A stretch of DNA of 64,000 nt from Lachnospiraceae bacterium (GCA_910574965.1 CAJTDB010000007.1:120649-184648), one strand, 5' to 3'; shown: positions 9,508 to 18,804, counted from the first letter of the stretch. The notes: generated by a model not told the origin, from the letters alone. Program-made: numbers and translations.

Positions 9508-9545
9508 TTGAGGCTGTGCAGAAGATTGTCCTGCGGCAGCCTCAA
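9508..9545 (-). other. Stem-loop between terD and the Ca2+ ATPase gene
   Basis: Arms 9508-9521 and 9531-9545 pair over 13-14 bp (TTGAGGCTG / CAGCCTCAA plus TGCAG / CTGC with a bulge). No T run follows, so it is more likely an internal processing or attenuation site than a full terminator. Confidence 0.45.
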
Positions 9546-9580
9546 ACTTGTTTCTCTTTATATCATGTACCGAACTCTGC

Positions 9581-10174
9581 TTACATATACCGGCGGATCA
9601 GTTCTCCAAGCCCAGGATCTGTCGTTCCCTGACCGATCGGATTGAATTTCCACTCTCCTCCGTGCCGGTAAATCTCTCCGAAGATCATAGCTGTCATATT
9701 GCCGTAATCCTCTGTCAGATTGTATCTGCACATTTCATTGTTGTTTCTTCCGTCCACCAGACGAATAAACGCATTCTGGATCATCCCGAAATGCTGCTTT
9801 CTCTGTACTGCCTGGTAAATGTTTACAACGACCACAATCTTGTCATACTCTGCCGGAATGCCGGCAAGATCCACGATAATCTGCTCATCGTCTCCCTCTC
9901 CGGCTCCGGTTAAGTTGTCGCCCATATGCTGCACCGTACCGGTGGGATGGCGCAGGTTTCCAAAGTAGACCACATCTTCCTTATAAATTAGCTTTCCGTC
10001 ATGAAGCAGGATTGCAGATGCATCACAGTCAATGGGCGCCTGCTTCGGAGCGAGGAAATTAAAGCCTTTGGACTTTTTCACCTCATCCCAGCCAAGACCG
10101 ACGATCACTCTGGACAATCCGGGATTCTCTTTGGAAAGGCTGACTTTTTGTCCCTTTTTTAAGCTGATTGACAT
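9581..10174 (-). CDS. TerD-family protein, divergent third copy
   Basis: TerD/CABP1-type beta-sandwich protein, 197 aa, predicted cytoplasmic Ca2+-binding stress protein. The opening SLKKGQKVSLSKENPGL and the metal-binding segment [20 protein letters not shown] are intact. The first acidic site, GWD...FDLDA in the neighbouring copies, is altered to GWDEVKKSKGFNF... and IDCDAS, with about six extra residues, so one calcium site may be weakened. AGGAGG is well placed before the ATG. It is the last of three tandem terD genes; the ATPase gene follows after a stem-loop. Confidence 0.92.
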   Translation of the reverse strand: MSISLKKGQKVSLSKENPGLSRVIVGLGWDEVKKSKGFNFLAPKQAPIDCDASAILLHDGKLIYKEDVVYFGNLRHPTGTVQHMGDNLTGAGEGDDEQIIVDLAGIPAEYDKIVVVVNIYQAVQRKQHFGMIQNAFIRLVDGRNNNEMCRYNLTEDYGNMTAMIFGEIYRHGGEWKFNPIGQGTTDPGLGELIRRYM

Positions 10175-10187
10175 TTTCGGGCACCTC

Positions 10188-10769
10188 CTACTCTACATCT
10201 ACGCCGAAATTCTCGCACAATGCTGCCAGACCGCCCTGATATCCGCTGCCAATGGCATTGAATTTCCATTCATCTCCATTTTTATAAAGCTCGCCGAACA
10301 CCGCTGCCGTCTCAATGGAAAAGTCTTCGCCCAGATCATAGCGCAGCATCTCTTCCCCGTTTTCCTCATTGTAGATCCGGATAAATGCATTGTTCACCTG
10401 ACCGAAATTCTGTCTTCTTGTTTCCGCATCATAAATCGTAACTGTAAATGCGATCTTTGTAACATTGGCCGGCACCATGGAAAGATCAATCATGATCTGC
10501 TCGTCGTCCCCGTCTCCGGCTCCGGTCAGATTATCGCCCATATGCTGCACACTGCCCGACGGATGCTTCAGGTTCCCATAAAATACAAAATCATCGGATC
10601 CTGATACTTTTCCGCTGTCCTCCAGCAGAAACGCCGCCGCATCCAGATCAAAATCTCCGCCTGTATCAAACTGGTTCACATCCCAGCCAAGACCTACGAC
10701 TACTTTCTTAAGCCCCGGATTTCCTTTTGTCAGGCTCACTTTCTGTCCCTTCTGCAAATTCACTGGCAT
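10188..10769 (-). CDS. terD: TerD-family calcium-binding stress protein, second copy
   Basis: 193 aa. It has the canonical TerD layout: [20 protein letters not shown] at the N terminus, [10 protein letters not shown] near residue 40, [20 protein letters not shown] near 75-94, and the C-terminal [12 protein letters not shown]. The acidic clusters form the two calcium sites of the family. It is close in sequence to the first copy (11038-11619), implying tandem duplication. It begins after AGGAGGAG and ends 13 nt before the third copy. A 268-nt gap holding a long inverted repeat separates it from the first copy. Confidence 0.95.
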   Translation of the reverse strand: MPVNLQKGQKVSLTKGNPGLKKVVVGLGWDVNQFDTGGDFDLDAAAFLLEDSGKVSGSDDFVFYGNLKHPSGSVQHMGDNLTGAGDGDDEQIMIDLSMVPANVTKIAFTVTIYDAETRRQNFGQVNNAFIRIYNEENGEEMLRYDLGEDFSIETAAVFGELYKNGDEWKFNAIGSGYQGGLAALCENFGVDVE

Positions 10770-10870
10770 AATAAACTCCTCCTAAAATTATAATTTCATC
10801 TGTCTACACGTCCGCACTGCGAACAAATAACGAAATGTATATTCACATTTACATATTTCAGTGCTCAGTC

Positions 10871-11005
10871 CCCATGCAGACTGACATTCTTTCCGGAGCC
10901 ATCGAGGGGCCCGGTCCTTAGGGCGCGTATTGTGCACCCTTAGCACCGCTGTGCCCCTCGCCTTAAGCGAACGCGGGTTCCGGAAGGAATGTCGGTCTGC
11001 ATGGG
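10871..11005. repeat. Nested long inverted repeat inside the terD cluster
   Basis: Outer arms 10871-10897 and 10979-11005 are 27 nt each with only two differences. Both differences become G-U pairs if the plus strand is transcribed, but A-C mismatches if the minus strand is. Inside, CGAGGGGC (10903-10910) pairs with GCCCCTCG (10953-10960), and a further GGGCGCGT / GTGCACCC-like hairpin lies within. No protein frame in it is credible. It may be a structured RNA, a MITE-like insertion or an attenuator between the first and second terD genes. Confidence 0.8.
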
Positions 11006-11037
11006 ACGCCCGGCTCCTCAAACAGACAAATGCGAAC

Positions 11038-11619
11038 TTACGCTACCTCAATTCCATAATGCCCGCACAGCGCTGCAAGTCCTCCCTGGAACCCGCTGCC
11101 GATGGCATTAAACTTCCACTCTCCGTTATGTTTATAAAGCTCTCCCACGACCACTGCCGTCTCAATGGAGAAATCCTCTCCCAGATCATAGTGAATCAGC
11201 TCCTGGCCAGTCCCCTCGTCTACGATACGGATGTACGCGTTGGACACCTGCCCGAAGTTCTGGCCTCTGCTCTCCGCTTCATAGATTGTTACCGTAAACG
11301 CGATCTTTGATACACTGGCCGGAACCTTTGCCAGATCCACGAAAATCTGCTCGTCGTCTCCGTCACCCTCACCGGTCAGGTTATCTCCCATATGTTTTAA
11401 AGCATCACTTGGATGAGTCAGGTTCCCATAGAAGATAAATTCCTTCTCTGTCGGGCATTTGCCATTGTCTCCCAGCATAAATGCAGCCGCATCCAGGTCA
11501 AAATCCGCACCGGAATCATATGCATTTACATCCCAGCCCAGACCTACCATCAGCTTCTTAATGCCTGGATTTCCTTTCGTCAAGTCTACTTTTTGTCCTT
11601 TTGTCAGATTAATCGGCAT
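11038..11619 (-). CDS. terD: TerD-family calcium-binding stress protein, first copy
   Basis: 193 aa, canonical Ter[21 protein letters not shown], then [32 protein letters not shown], and a closing [15 protein letters not shown]. TerD proteins bind Ca2+ and are predicted to act in a membrane-associated stress complex with TelA, YceG and TerC-like partners. AGGAGG stands 8-10 nt before the ATG. It lies 16 nt downstream of telA, clearly in one transcript with it, and is followed by the structured gap at 10770-11037. Confidence 0.95.
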   Translation of the reverse strand: MPINLTKGQKVDLTKGNPGIKKLMVGLGWDVNAYDSGADFDLDAAAFMLGDNGKCPTEKEFIFYGNLTHPSDALKHMGDNLTGEGDGDDEQIFVDLAKVPASVSKIAFTVTIYEAESRGQNFGQVSNAYIRIVDEGTGQELIHYDLGEDFSIETAVVVGELYKHNGEWKFNAIGSGFQGGLAALCGHYGIEVA

Positions 11620-11635
11620 AATGTGTTACCTCCTG

Positions 11636-12784
11636 TCACCTGTTTTTTTTATCTGGCATATGATACATCCTGTTAAACTCGTCCTTGATCTGTTCAAGAC
11701 GAAGCTGATCCTCCTGACGCTGCTTTCTGGCGTTCTCCTGAATCTGCTTTGTCTCATCGATTCCGTTTACGATAGTTCTCCAGGTTGTTTCTAGTGTTTC
11801 AATCCGAATGGAGCTTCCAGAGGCCATCTGTGCGGTCATCTTCGACTGCTCCACCGTATTGCGGGCATTTCTGATAAGCATCTCATTGGTCTTTTCGTCC
11901 AGAGCGGACATTGCTTCCGCTTGGATTCTCTGGCGCTTCAGCATGATGGCCTGAGCCAGCGCCTGCTTGAAGACCGGAAGGGTAATGATAAACGCGGAAT
12001 TGATCTTGCGGACCAGGTTCATGTTGCTGAATTCCATGGTTTTTATCATAGGAATCGACTGCATGGCCACATTCTCGGCTGTCCGAAGATCCTGCGTCCG
12101 CTGCTCCAGCATCATAAGCGCCTGGTTCAGGCTCTGGATCTCAAACTGAATGGAATTATCCCCCGTCTGCTCCATCTCTCTCTGCCGCTGCTCAATATAA
12201 TCGGAAATCTCCTTACAGCCCTGCTCCCCGGCCAGAATGTATTTCACCAGATCATGATAATAATTCACATTGGCATCAAACATCTGATTCAGCTTCCGGT
12301 TTGACTGCTTGATCTCGGACTCATACTGCCGAAGCTGTACGTAGATTTTATCCACTTCCTCTCCCATGGTATGGTATTTGTCCAGGATCTTGTCAAGCTG
12401 TTTTCTCAAATTGCCGAACAGCTTCCCAAACAGCGTCGGGTTGTCCTTGATCTCCTCAATATCAAATTTGGACATGATCTTTGCCAACTGTCCCAGCATG
12501 GCACTGGAATCATCCAACTGTGACAGATTCATGCTGTTCAGCACCACATCGGAAGCTTTCGAGATCTCCTCTGCCACTTCCGAGCCAAAAGAGACGATCG
12601 TCTCCAGGTCATAGACCTGAATCTGGCTCGCCAGCGCATCCACCTGAGAAGACCCCACAAGCTCCGTATTCATCCGCTGGCGGTCAGCAACAATATCGTA
12701 CTTCTCCACTACCTGCACTTCATTTTCCGCATCAAGGACTGCCGTCTGCACTCCTGCCTGCGGTCTGCTAAAATCAAGCCCCAT
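11636..12784 (-). CDS. telA: TelA-family toxic anion resistance protein
   Basis: 382-aa helical, coiled-coil-rich cytoplasmic protein of the TelA/KlaA/YceH family, linked to tellurite and other chemical stress tolerance; the mechanism is unknown. Long heptad-like helices span about residues 100-370, with typical segments such as DKYHTMGEEVDKIYVQL and LPVFKQALAQAIMLKRQR. The ATG at 12784 is preferred, with AGAGAGGG 8 nt upstream; a TTG two codons earlier overlaps the yceG stop. It sits between yceG and the first terD, the same order as in other Firmicute ter/yce operons. Confidence 0.93.
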   Translation of the reverse strand: MGLDFSRPQAGVQTAVLDAENEVQVVEKYDIVADRQRMNTELVGSSQVDALASQIQVYDLETIVSFGSEVAEEISKASDVVLNSMNLSQLDDSSAMLGQLAKIMSKFDIEEIKDNPTLFGKLFGNLRKQLDKILDKYHTMGEEVDKIYVQLRQYESEIKQSNRKLNQMFDANVNYYHDLVKYILAGEQGCKEISDYIEQRQREMEQTGDNSIQFEIQSLNQALMMLEQRTQDLRTAENVAMQSIPMIKTMEFSNMNLVRKINSAFIITLPVFKQALAQAIMLKRQRIQAEAMSALDEKTNEMLIRNARNTVEQSKMTAQMASGSSIRIETLETTWRTIVNGIDETKQIQENARKQRQEDQLRLEQIKDEFNRMYHMPDKKNR

Positions 12785-12786
12785 AT

Positions 12787-15063
12787 TCAATTCCCTCTCT
12801 TAAATAATATTTCACGCCATGAGCGTTTTGTATGGTTCGGGGACGGAGCACCAAAAGAAGGTGCCTGCAGATCATACAGATATTCGCCGATCTGGTGCTC
12901 CTCCATGATCTCCCGGTTAAAATGTTTCTCAATACTCTGATAGCCTGTAGGTACAAAAAATACCACATCAAATCCGGCCAGATTCAAAAAGGCAGTCAAA
13001 ATGCTGTCTTCCAGAGAGATCATCTGCTCTGTTGTATGAATGTAGATCAGCTTCGGATTCTTCTTTGTAAAGTCAAATCTCTGAAGCAGCCGCACGATTT
13101 CCTTTTCCAGATTCAGTACTACGGCTATGATCGTATATTCTGTCCCGTTCTCAAAAGTTCCTTTTATAATTTTTCGGTCAATCAGAAGCTGCAGCTTCTC
13201 CAGAATATGGTCCTGCATCTCCTCCCGCAGAAAACCATATGGATAGCAGGCATGAGCCTTGATCTTCGCCTTCTGAATCTTTCCGTTTTTGAAAAATTCT
13301 GTCACATAAGCCTTGACGGGATTCGAATCTGTGGGAAGCAGATGCGGCGCCTTTCGAATGACAAACGTATCTGTTGTCACCAGCCCATGAATATCCGACC
13401 AATACCGGCTGACCTGTCCATCCTTTACTCCCGATATTTTGGCAAAGATGACAGGGATGCTGACCACCTGTCCGGTCACGGCAAAATTCGGACGGTATTT
13501 CAGCTCCTGATCCCACAAAAGGGCAATCTCTTCGTACATGGTCTGAAGAGACACGGACAGCGCCCGGTCGTACTGCTGATTCCGGTACAGGCCGGAATCC
13601 TGGTACATCACTTCGTCAAGCTCCCGCTCCGCATGATACGCGGCAGTCCCCATGCGAACGTCCTGCTCCTCTTTGGGAAAGTGCTGCACGGCCAGAGAAC
13701 CTTCATAATGAATCTCATAGAGATTTTTGTCTTCCAGACAGCAGGCGGTGCTCCGGTCCGGATGCAGAATCAAAACGTCGGCCGGAAGTCTGGATAACAG
13801 TCTTAAGAACATGGCCTCTTTTTGGTTCCTGCAGCCGCCCAGATAGATCAGGCAGCCGGTCTTTGGAAGGCGAATCCCTTCAAACAGCCCCTGTGTATAC
13901 CGTCTCAGCCAGCAAATCAGATATACGGCGTGATTTACCAGCCGATTTAGATTCATTCCCGGTCTTGCGGATTCTTCGGACAGGATATCAATAAATGCCT
14001 TCCGCATCAGCTTTTCCAGGTTCCCGCTGGCCGTATAACGGATCTCTCTGGAAAGATCGGCGAACATCTGTTCTTCGCTGCTGTAATTCTTCCTTGGAAC
14101 CCCCTGGATCTCCTCTGCCGTCGGAGCCGGGATCCCGTATTCCAGCACCACCGGCTTTCTCTGATCGTTTTTCAGCGCCAACTGAAACTGATACAGTTCA
14201 TTCAGATAAGTGACTTTATCCTCCACACCGTTTATTCTGATAAAACAGTTATAGAAAAACCGGCTGTCACTTCCTCTCTCGGCACCGTTTGTCAGGAAAT
14301 CCTTAAGGCCCTCTCCTTTGATCCATGCATTGGTGCAGGCCGCAACAGAAGCGCTCCCGCCATAGAGTTTTTCTCTGTTCCAGCGTTTCTCCAGTTCCTT
14401 TCGTATCCACCCAATGCCAAAGCCATCCGGAAACGGCTTCATTCCCTGGAGCACAAGCGCGCAGGAAAAAGCATCTGACGGATCCAGCTTCCGGTAGTTT
14501 CCATCGCCGCCGCACTGTACAAGCACCACATCGCACCCCGCTTTGGACAAAACCGCCAGCATCTTCAGTTCATAACTGCTGACCGCCCCTTCGTACAGGA
14601 TCTTCGGAAGTTCATTTTCTCCCAGATGATTTATAATCCGTTCGAATTTATAGTAGAGCCAGCACATGAACTTAATATAGGCATTTTTCAGTATATTTTC
14701 ATTCTTGCCCCCGCGCCTCATAGCATCCAGCATCTCATAGATGGACTGAGCGACCCAGGAGCGCTGCCGGTCGTTCATCCTTGGAAGCCACTTTTTCAGG
14801 CTTCGTTCCATAAAGCCCATATCCATCTGAAAAGCCCGGCCCATAATCTCTTCATAATAACCAAGGCTGGCTTCCTCCGGATTGGGGATCTTGCCCTCAA
14901 TGACCACTCCGGTCTTCCTGGCCGTCTCATAATACTTGAAAAGAAAATCCCGAATCTCTTCCTTATAACCGTTGATTCGGTAAAAATAGACGCCCTGTTC
15001 CCGCCTTTGGTCCAATGTTATAAAATATTCTTCCAGATTCTGAAGCTTTTTATGTTCAAACAT
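12787..15063 (-). CDS. yceG: YceG-family Ter-associated protein, 758 aa
   Basis: Large cytoplasmic protein resembling Bacillus YceG, proposed in studies of Ter systems to belong to the TerD/TelA complex; no biochemical activity is established. Recognisable are repeated Rossmann-like strands ending in VLVQCGGDGN (near residue 190), CLIYLGGCRNQKEAMFLRLL and FFVPTGYQSIEKHFN near the C terminus, and alternating helices. The general length of relatives is shorter, about 540 aa, so this copy carries extra sequence, perhaps from an internal duplication of the Rossmann-like unit. It follows the protease gene by 12 nt and is followed by telA with a near-overlapping start. Confidence 0.85.
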   Translation of the reverse strand: MFEHKKLQNLEEYFITLDQRREQGVYFYRINGYKEEIRDFLFKYYETARKTGVVIEGKIPNPEEASLGYYEEIMGRAFQMDMGFMERSLKKWLPRMNDRQRSWVAQSIYEMLDAMRRGGKNENILKNAYIKFMCWLYYKFERIINHLGENELPKILYEGAVSSYELKMLAVLSKAGCDVVLVQCGGDGNYRKLDPSDAFSCALVLQGMKPFPDGFGIGWIRKELEKRWNREKLYGGSASVAACTNAWIKGEGLKDFLTNGAERGSDSRFFYNCFIRINGVEDKVTYLNELYQFQLALKNDQRKPVVLEYGIPAPTAEEIQGVPRKNYSSEEQMFADLSREIRYTASGNLEKLMRKAFIDILSEESARPGMNLNRLVNHAVYLICWLRRYTQGLFEGIRLPKTGCLIYLGGCRNQKEAMFLRLLSRLPADVLILHPDRSTACCLEDKNLYEIHYEGSLAVQHFPKEEQDVRMGTAAYHAERELDEVMYQDSGLYRNQQYDRALSVSLQTMYEEIALLWDQELKYRPNFAVTGQVVSIPVIFAKISGVKDGQVSRYWSDIHGLVTTDTFVIRKAPHLLPTDSNPVKAYVTEFFKNGKIQKAKIKAHACYPYGFLREEMQDHILEKLQLLIDRKIIKGTFENGTEYTIIAVVLNLEKEIVRLLQRFDFTKKNPKLIYIHTTEQMISLEDSILTAFLNLAGFDVVFFVPTGYQSIEKHFNREIMEEHQIGEYLYDLQAPSFGAPSPNHTKRSWREILFKRGN

Positions 15064-15075
15064 ACATCGATAACT

Positions 15076-16593
15076 TCACTTTCCATGCTGTCCTGTAAAT
15101 CCTCTGACAAACTGGCTGATAAATTCGTATCCCACTGCCAGATTGATGTTCTGGCCATTATCAAAACCCGCTGTGCTGATTCCAATCACTTCCCCATACA
15201 TATTGAGCACCGCACCGCCGGAACTTCCATGAGAAATGGGTGCCGTGAACTGGATCATGTCCACATCATTAATGACCCGAAAACCAGAGATAATTCCGTC
15301 GGAAACGGAATTAAAAAGTCCTAAGGGACTGCCGATGGCAACTACTTTCTGTCCCCGGACCAGTTTGCGTACGCCGCTGTAGATCGGAAGCGGACGCAGC
15401 CTCCGGTCGATACGGATCACCGCCAAATCCAGCACGGAATTGTATTTGATGATCTCGTCCGTCCGGTAGTCCTTCTCATCGTCCTCAATACGGACCGAAT
15501 AGAATCTTCCGCCGGTGGCCACATGATGATTAGTCAGTATGTAGCCCTCTTCTCCAATCATAATACCGGAACCGTTCCCCAGCGTTTTGCCTCCCCGGTC
15601 ATGCACAGAAATCATGACGACGGAGGAAGCCAGGCGCGCCAGCTCCTCAAAATCAAGCTCCCGTCTCGCAGAGCCTCCAGATGTCTGTACAGGGCTTCTT
15701 GGTCCAGGAACCGTCTGTACAGGCCGGCCGGCCGCAGGCGCTGCCCCGGCTCCGGAAGCCGTTCCCGCCCCAGGAGATATCCTGCCCGGCTCTCCTGCCT
15801 TTCTGACCTGCAGCGGACGCCTGTCCCTGGAAGCCGCCGTGCCCGGATTCTGTCTTCTCGCTGTATGCGCAGGAACTGCAGGTGCCGGCACATACGGCTC
15901 ATAGGCAGGAATGCTTAAAGATGCAAAAGCTCCAAGCACTGTTTTTTTTGAAAGATTCAGCCGCTCCAAATCTGCGCCGATATCTGACTGATACTGCAAA
16001 AGCAGCACGTCCACCCCCAAAAGAGTCATAAAAAAAGCAAACAGATACTCCTGTTTTTTTGTTACATCCTGCAGAACCAGCTTTCGGCTCTGATCTTTCC
16101 AGGACCCCTGCAGAAGTTCCTGCCCCACCTGATCCGCCCAGAACATCAGTTTGACTGCAAAATTCTTCTCCATGGAAGCAGTGGCCTGAGGTGTCAGTTG
16201 TTTAAAAAGCCGAAGCGCCTCCCCGCAGGCATATCCAAGAACCGCCTTTCGCTCTTCATCCTGTTCTGCGGCCTTCAGTCCAAGAGTCCTCCGGCTGTTC
16301 CCCGTCCAGAGATCATAGCAGCCGGAATACATGCTCACATCCTCCGGCGCAGACAGTCTTGGAAGTCCGCTGACCCGCTGATACCGAAGCTGTCCCTCTG
16401 CCGCCTGCTTTGACAAAAGCCGGTCCATCTTCCGGATCTCTTCTATATATACCGCTTCCGTAGGATGCCCCAGCATCCGGACAAAGTAAACCTCCTTATA
16501 GTCTCCGCCTGCTCCGCCTCTTCTGTCCGCGAATGCACTTATGGAAGAGACTTCTGTCACATTATATCTTACCTTCCACATTCCTCCACACAT
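15076..16593 (-). CDS. Ter-operon trypsin-like serine protease with long N-terminal domain
   Basis: 505 aa from the start chosen (AGGAG then ATG at 16593; an upstream ATG at 16611 lacks a site). Residues 1 to about 225 form a helical domain of unknown type; about 225-315 is a Pro/Ala/Arg-rich linker; the C terminus is an S1C chymotrypsin-fold protease with H357 (TNHHVA), D389 (VLDLAV) and S458 (HGSSGGA). It has no signal peptide or PDZ domain, so unlike HtrA it is predicted cytoplasmic. First gene of the minus-strand Ter unit (protease-yceG-telA-terD x3-ATPase-HAD), driven by the extended -10 promoter at 16635. A cytosolic protease in the complex suggests signal-triggered cleavage of a partner. 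Confidence 0.85.
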   Translation of the reverse strand: MCGGMWKVRYNVTEVSSISAFADRRGGAGGDYKEVYFVRMLGHPTEAVYIEEIRKMDRLLSKQAAEGQLRYQRVSGLPRLSAPEDVSMYSGCYDLWTGNSRRTLGLKAAEQDEERKAVLGYACGEALRLFKQLTPQATASMEKNFAVKLMFWADQVGQELLQGSWKDQSRKLVLQDVTKKQEYLFAFFMTLLGVDVLLLQYQSDIGADLERLNLSKKTVLGAFASLSIPAYEPYVPAPAVPAHTARRQNPGTAASRDRRPLQVRKAGEPGRISPGAGTASGAGAAPAAGRPVQTVPGPRSPVQTSGGSARRELDFEELARLASSVVMISVHDRGGKTLGNGSGIMIGEEGYILTNHHVATGGRFYSVRIEDDEKDYRTDEIIKYNSVLDLAVIRIDRRLRPLPIYSGVRKLVRGQKVVAIGSPLGLFNSVSDGIISGFRVINDVDMIQFTAPISHGSSGGAVLNMYGEVIGISTAGFDNGQNINLAVGYEFISQFVRGFTGQHGK

Positions 16594-16634
16594 GCTACTC
16601 TCCTGCATCATCCGTATAAAAACAAATTTTCTTG

Positions 16635-16643
16635 ATTATACCA
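16635..16643 (-). promoter_or_regulatory. Extended -10 promoter of the minus-strand Ter unit
   Basis: Minus strand reads TGGTATAAT, a TGnTATAAT extended -10. No good -35 is visible, as is common for extended -10 promoters. It is about 40 nt upstream of the protease start codon. Confidence 0.65.
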
Positions 16644-16681
16644 TATTTCAAAAATAATTACTATGATTTTATTCTTAATAA

Positions 16682-16690
16682 TGATATAAT
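16682..16690 (+). promoter_or_regulatory. Extended -10 promoter of the C-C lyase gene
   Basis: Plus strand reads TGATATAAT, again TGnTATAAT. It faces away from the promoter at 16635-16643, with about 40 nt of AT-rich sequence between the two, so both halves of the Ter locus could be controlled from one short region. Confidence 0.65.
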
Positions 16691-16765
16691 GTGAGAATTA
16701 TGCGGGACTGTCTGCAGTCCATATCCGGCCTGTCCCGATAACTATATGAGGAGTTGATCCGTTTT

Positions 16766-17725
16766 ATGAAAGATTTTGTATTGTACTACAGCGTAGGTCC
16801 CCTTTTGTACTGCCCCGCCGACCACACCGGTATCGCCGGTTCCCTGATTCAGGAGCGGTTCGGAACCCATTTTTCTCTGGCTCTTTGTCTGGAAGACACC
16901 ATCGCAGACAACCATGTGGAGGCTGCCGAGCAGCAGCTTGCCGCTACTCTTTTCGCCATCCTTTCGGCCTCTGAAAAAAAATCTTTCTTCCTTCCGAAGA
17001 TTTTCGTAAGAGTCCGGAGTCCCTGGCAGATCCGGCATCTGACCCGCTCTTTAGGAGACGGGATCCGGCTTTTGACCGGCTTTATTCTCCCGAAATTTTC
17101 CATGATAAACGTGGATGCCTATTTGGCGGCTGTGACCTATGCCAATCAGGAGCTGAAAAGGCCCGTCTATTTTATGCCTATTATGGAAGACCGGTCTCTT
17201 CTGGATCTGCGAATCAGACACGAACATCTGTACCAGTTAAAAGAAAAACTTCTGACGATGGAGGAACTCGTATTGAATATCCGGGCAGGGGGCAATGATC
17301 TGTGCCATGTCTTCGGCTTCCGGAGAAGCCAGAAGGAATCCATCCACAGCATTGCGGCGATCTCCTCGGTCTTCTCGGATCTGATAACCGTCTTTGGAAC
17401 GGACTTTGTCATGTCCGGCCCTGTCTGGGAATATTACAATGGAAAACACTGGAAAAAAGGACTGAAAAAAGAACTGCGGGAGGACCGGCTCTGCGGTTTT
17501 ACCGGCAAAACCGTCATCCATCCCCGGCAGATCGAACTGGTGAACGATGCTTATAAAGTATCCGGAAAAGATTTGGAGGACGCAAAAGCGATCCTGGAAT
17601 GGGACACCGCCTCTCCCAGACTGGTGTCCGGATGCACCTCCAAGGAACGTATGAACGAATATAAAGTACACTCCAACTGGGCAAGAAGAATCCTGCTCCT
17701 GTCCCAGACTTATGGCGTACTTTAG
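16766..17725 (+). CDS. CitE/HpcH-like C-C bond lyase of Ter clusters
   Basis: 319-aa TIM-barrel protein of the HpcH/HpaI aldolase - citrate lyase beta superfamily, in the form found in Ter-associated gene clusters, where it is predicted to make or break a C-C bond during synthesis of a nucleoside-like metabolite. Motifs include LALCLEDTIADNHVE (acidic metal site), FLPKIFVRVRSPWQI, YFMPIMEDRSLL, and FGFRRSQKESIHSI. The ATG at 16766 lies 12 nt after GAGGAG; a TTG at 16754 directly abutting that site is less likely. It is the only plus-strand gene of the locus, divergent from the protease unit and convergent with the PRTase genes. Confidence 0.85.
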   Translation: MKDFVLYYSVGPLLYCPADHTGIAGSLIQERFGTHFSLALCLEDTIADNHVEAAEQQLAATLFAILSASEKKSFFLPKIFVRVRSPWQIRHLTRSLGDGIRLLTGFILPKFSMINVDAYLAAVTYANQELKRPVYFMPIMEDRSLLDLRIRHEHLYQLKEKLLTMEELVLNIRAGGNDLCHVFGFRRSQKESIHSIAAISSVFSDLITVFGTDFVMSGPVWEYYNGKHWKKGLKKELREDRLCGFTGKTVIHPRQIELVNDAYKVSGKDLEDAKAILEWDTASPRLVSGCTSKERMNEYKVHSNWARRILLLSQTYGVL

Positions 17726-17728
17726 GGT

Positions 17729-17751
17729 GTGCTGCAGCCTTCCTGCAGCAC
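17729..17751. terminator. Hairpin between convergent lyase and PRTase genes
   Basis: Perfect 9-bp stem GTGCTGCAG / CTGCAGCAC with a 5-nt loop in the 29-nt gap between two convergent stop codons. There is no clear T run; possibly a weak bidirectional terminator. Confidence 0.5.
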
Positions 17752-17754
17752 CTG

Positions 17755-18804
17755 TCATGTATCCGCAAGCCTCTGAATCAGGCCGCAGGCTTTATAATGC
17801 CGGAGCGGATAGTCTTCCACCGGGACTTCCTTTTCTTTGGCCAGCCGGATCAGATGCGCCAGTGCCGGATCTTCTCTTAACTCTTTCCGAATCAGAAGTT
17901 TCCAGGGCACTCTGCGCAAAAGGACTCTGGTGGCCTCTCCGATCCCCGGTTTCAGCAGGTTGATGTCCGGAATCCGGAACCGGGCAGCGATCTCTTTCAC
18001 TTCCTCAAGTCCGGTTCCTTCCGCCTTCGGCTCTCCGGAAAGTGTTCCTTTTCCAAACTCTGCTTCAATGGTACGGATAAAATCTCCGGACAGATCCGCA
18101 TCCTTCAATTCCCCGTAGTAGACCGCTCCGTGAAAATCCTCCGCCCCTATGAGATCACTTCGCAGAAATGTACGGCTGACCAGTCCGGACACCGTACTGT
18201 TCAGGCAGGAGCTGGGAATCAGAAGGTCTTCGCGGGTTCCGCAGAGTCTTGTCATATTGGCCGGATCTGCCACAACAGCCAGCTCCGGCGATACCCCTTC
18301 ATAAGCCCTGATTTCCCGCTTTAGTTCTCCCAGAATGGCACCTTTGCCAATCCAGCCGTCCACAAAGAGAAGCTGCTTTGGCCGGTGATGTGCAAGAAGA
18401 TATTTCATTGCATTGTGGTCGATGCCTCTTCCCCTTATGATCGAAATGGAGTAATGCGGCACGGATATACGGTACTGCTTCCTTATATAATGCTGCAAAA
18501 GGATGCCGATGGGCGTCCCTGCTCTGGCAAGAGAAACCAGCACCACCGATTCTCCCCGCTCTTTCCAGATCTGCTCTGCCAGCCGCCCCACCGCCGCCGC
18601 TACAGGTCCTGCAAAATGCCGCAAAGCCTCCTGATAGGTCTTCATGTAAAGCTCGCTTGGAACGTACTCTAAGGGCAGCATCTCACAGTAATGCTTTCCG
18701 GACTGAATCAGCCGTTCCCGCTCCGATGCAGGCTGGGGTTCTACCAGCCCTGTAATGTCTTTTAACAGAAAGATCACATCTTCCTTTGAATAAGAACTTC
18801 TCAT
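17755..18804 (-). CDS. PRTase with C-terminal PELOTA domain (StiP family, Ter-linked)
   Basis: 349 aa. Databases often name this family cysteine protease StiP, but later analysis of Ter systems reclassified it as a phosphoribosyltransferase-like enzyme joined to a PELOTA RNA-binding-like domain. The PRTase core runs to about residue 235, with VLVSLARAGTPIG (89-101) and the modified PRPP loop VDGWIGKGA (148-156) typical of this family. The PELOTA-like segment begins about residue 280 and includes ATRVLLRRVPWKLLIRK. The ATG at 18804 follows AGGTGG and overlaps the previous stop (ATGA), so it is translationally coupled to the PRTase-TRSP gene. Confidence 0.85.
   Translation of the reverse strand: MRSSYSKEDVIFLLKDITGLVEPQPASERERLIQSGKHYCEMLPLEYVPSELYMKTYQEALRHFAGPVAAAVGRLAEQIWKERGESVVLVSLARAGTPIGILLQHYIRKQYRISVPHYSISIIRGRGIDHNAMKYLLAHHRPKQLLFVDGWIGKGAILGELKREIRAYEGVSPELAVVADPANMTRLCGTREDLLIPSSCLNSTVSGLVSRTFLRSDLIGAEDFHGAVYYGELKDADLSGDFIRTIEAEFGKGTLSGEPKAEGTGLEEVKEIAARFRIPDINLLKPGIGEATRVLLRRVPWKLLIRKELREDPALAHLIRLAKEKEVPVEDYPLRHYKACGLIQRLADT

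Noticed and set aside
10788..11021. 77-codon minus-strand frame in the gap between terD genes
   Set aside because: It runs through the nested inverted repeat and has Arg/Ser-rich random composition; the structure explains the sequence better than a protein.
12832..13797. 321-codon plus-strand frame across yceG
   Set aside because: Antisense shadow; no recognisable domain.
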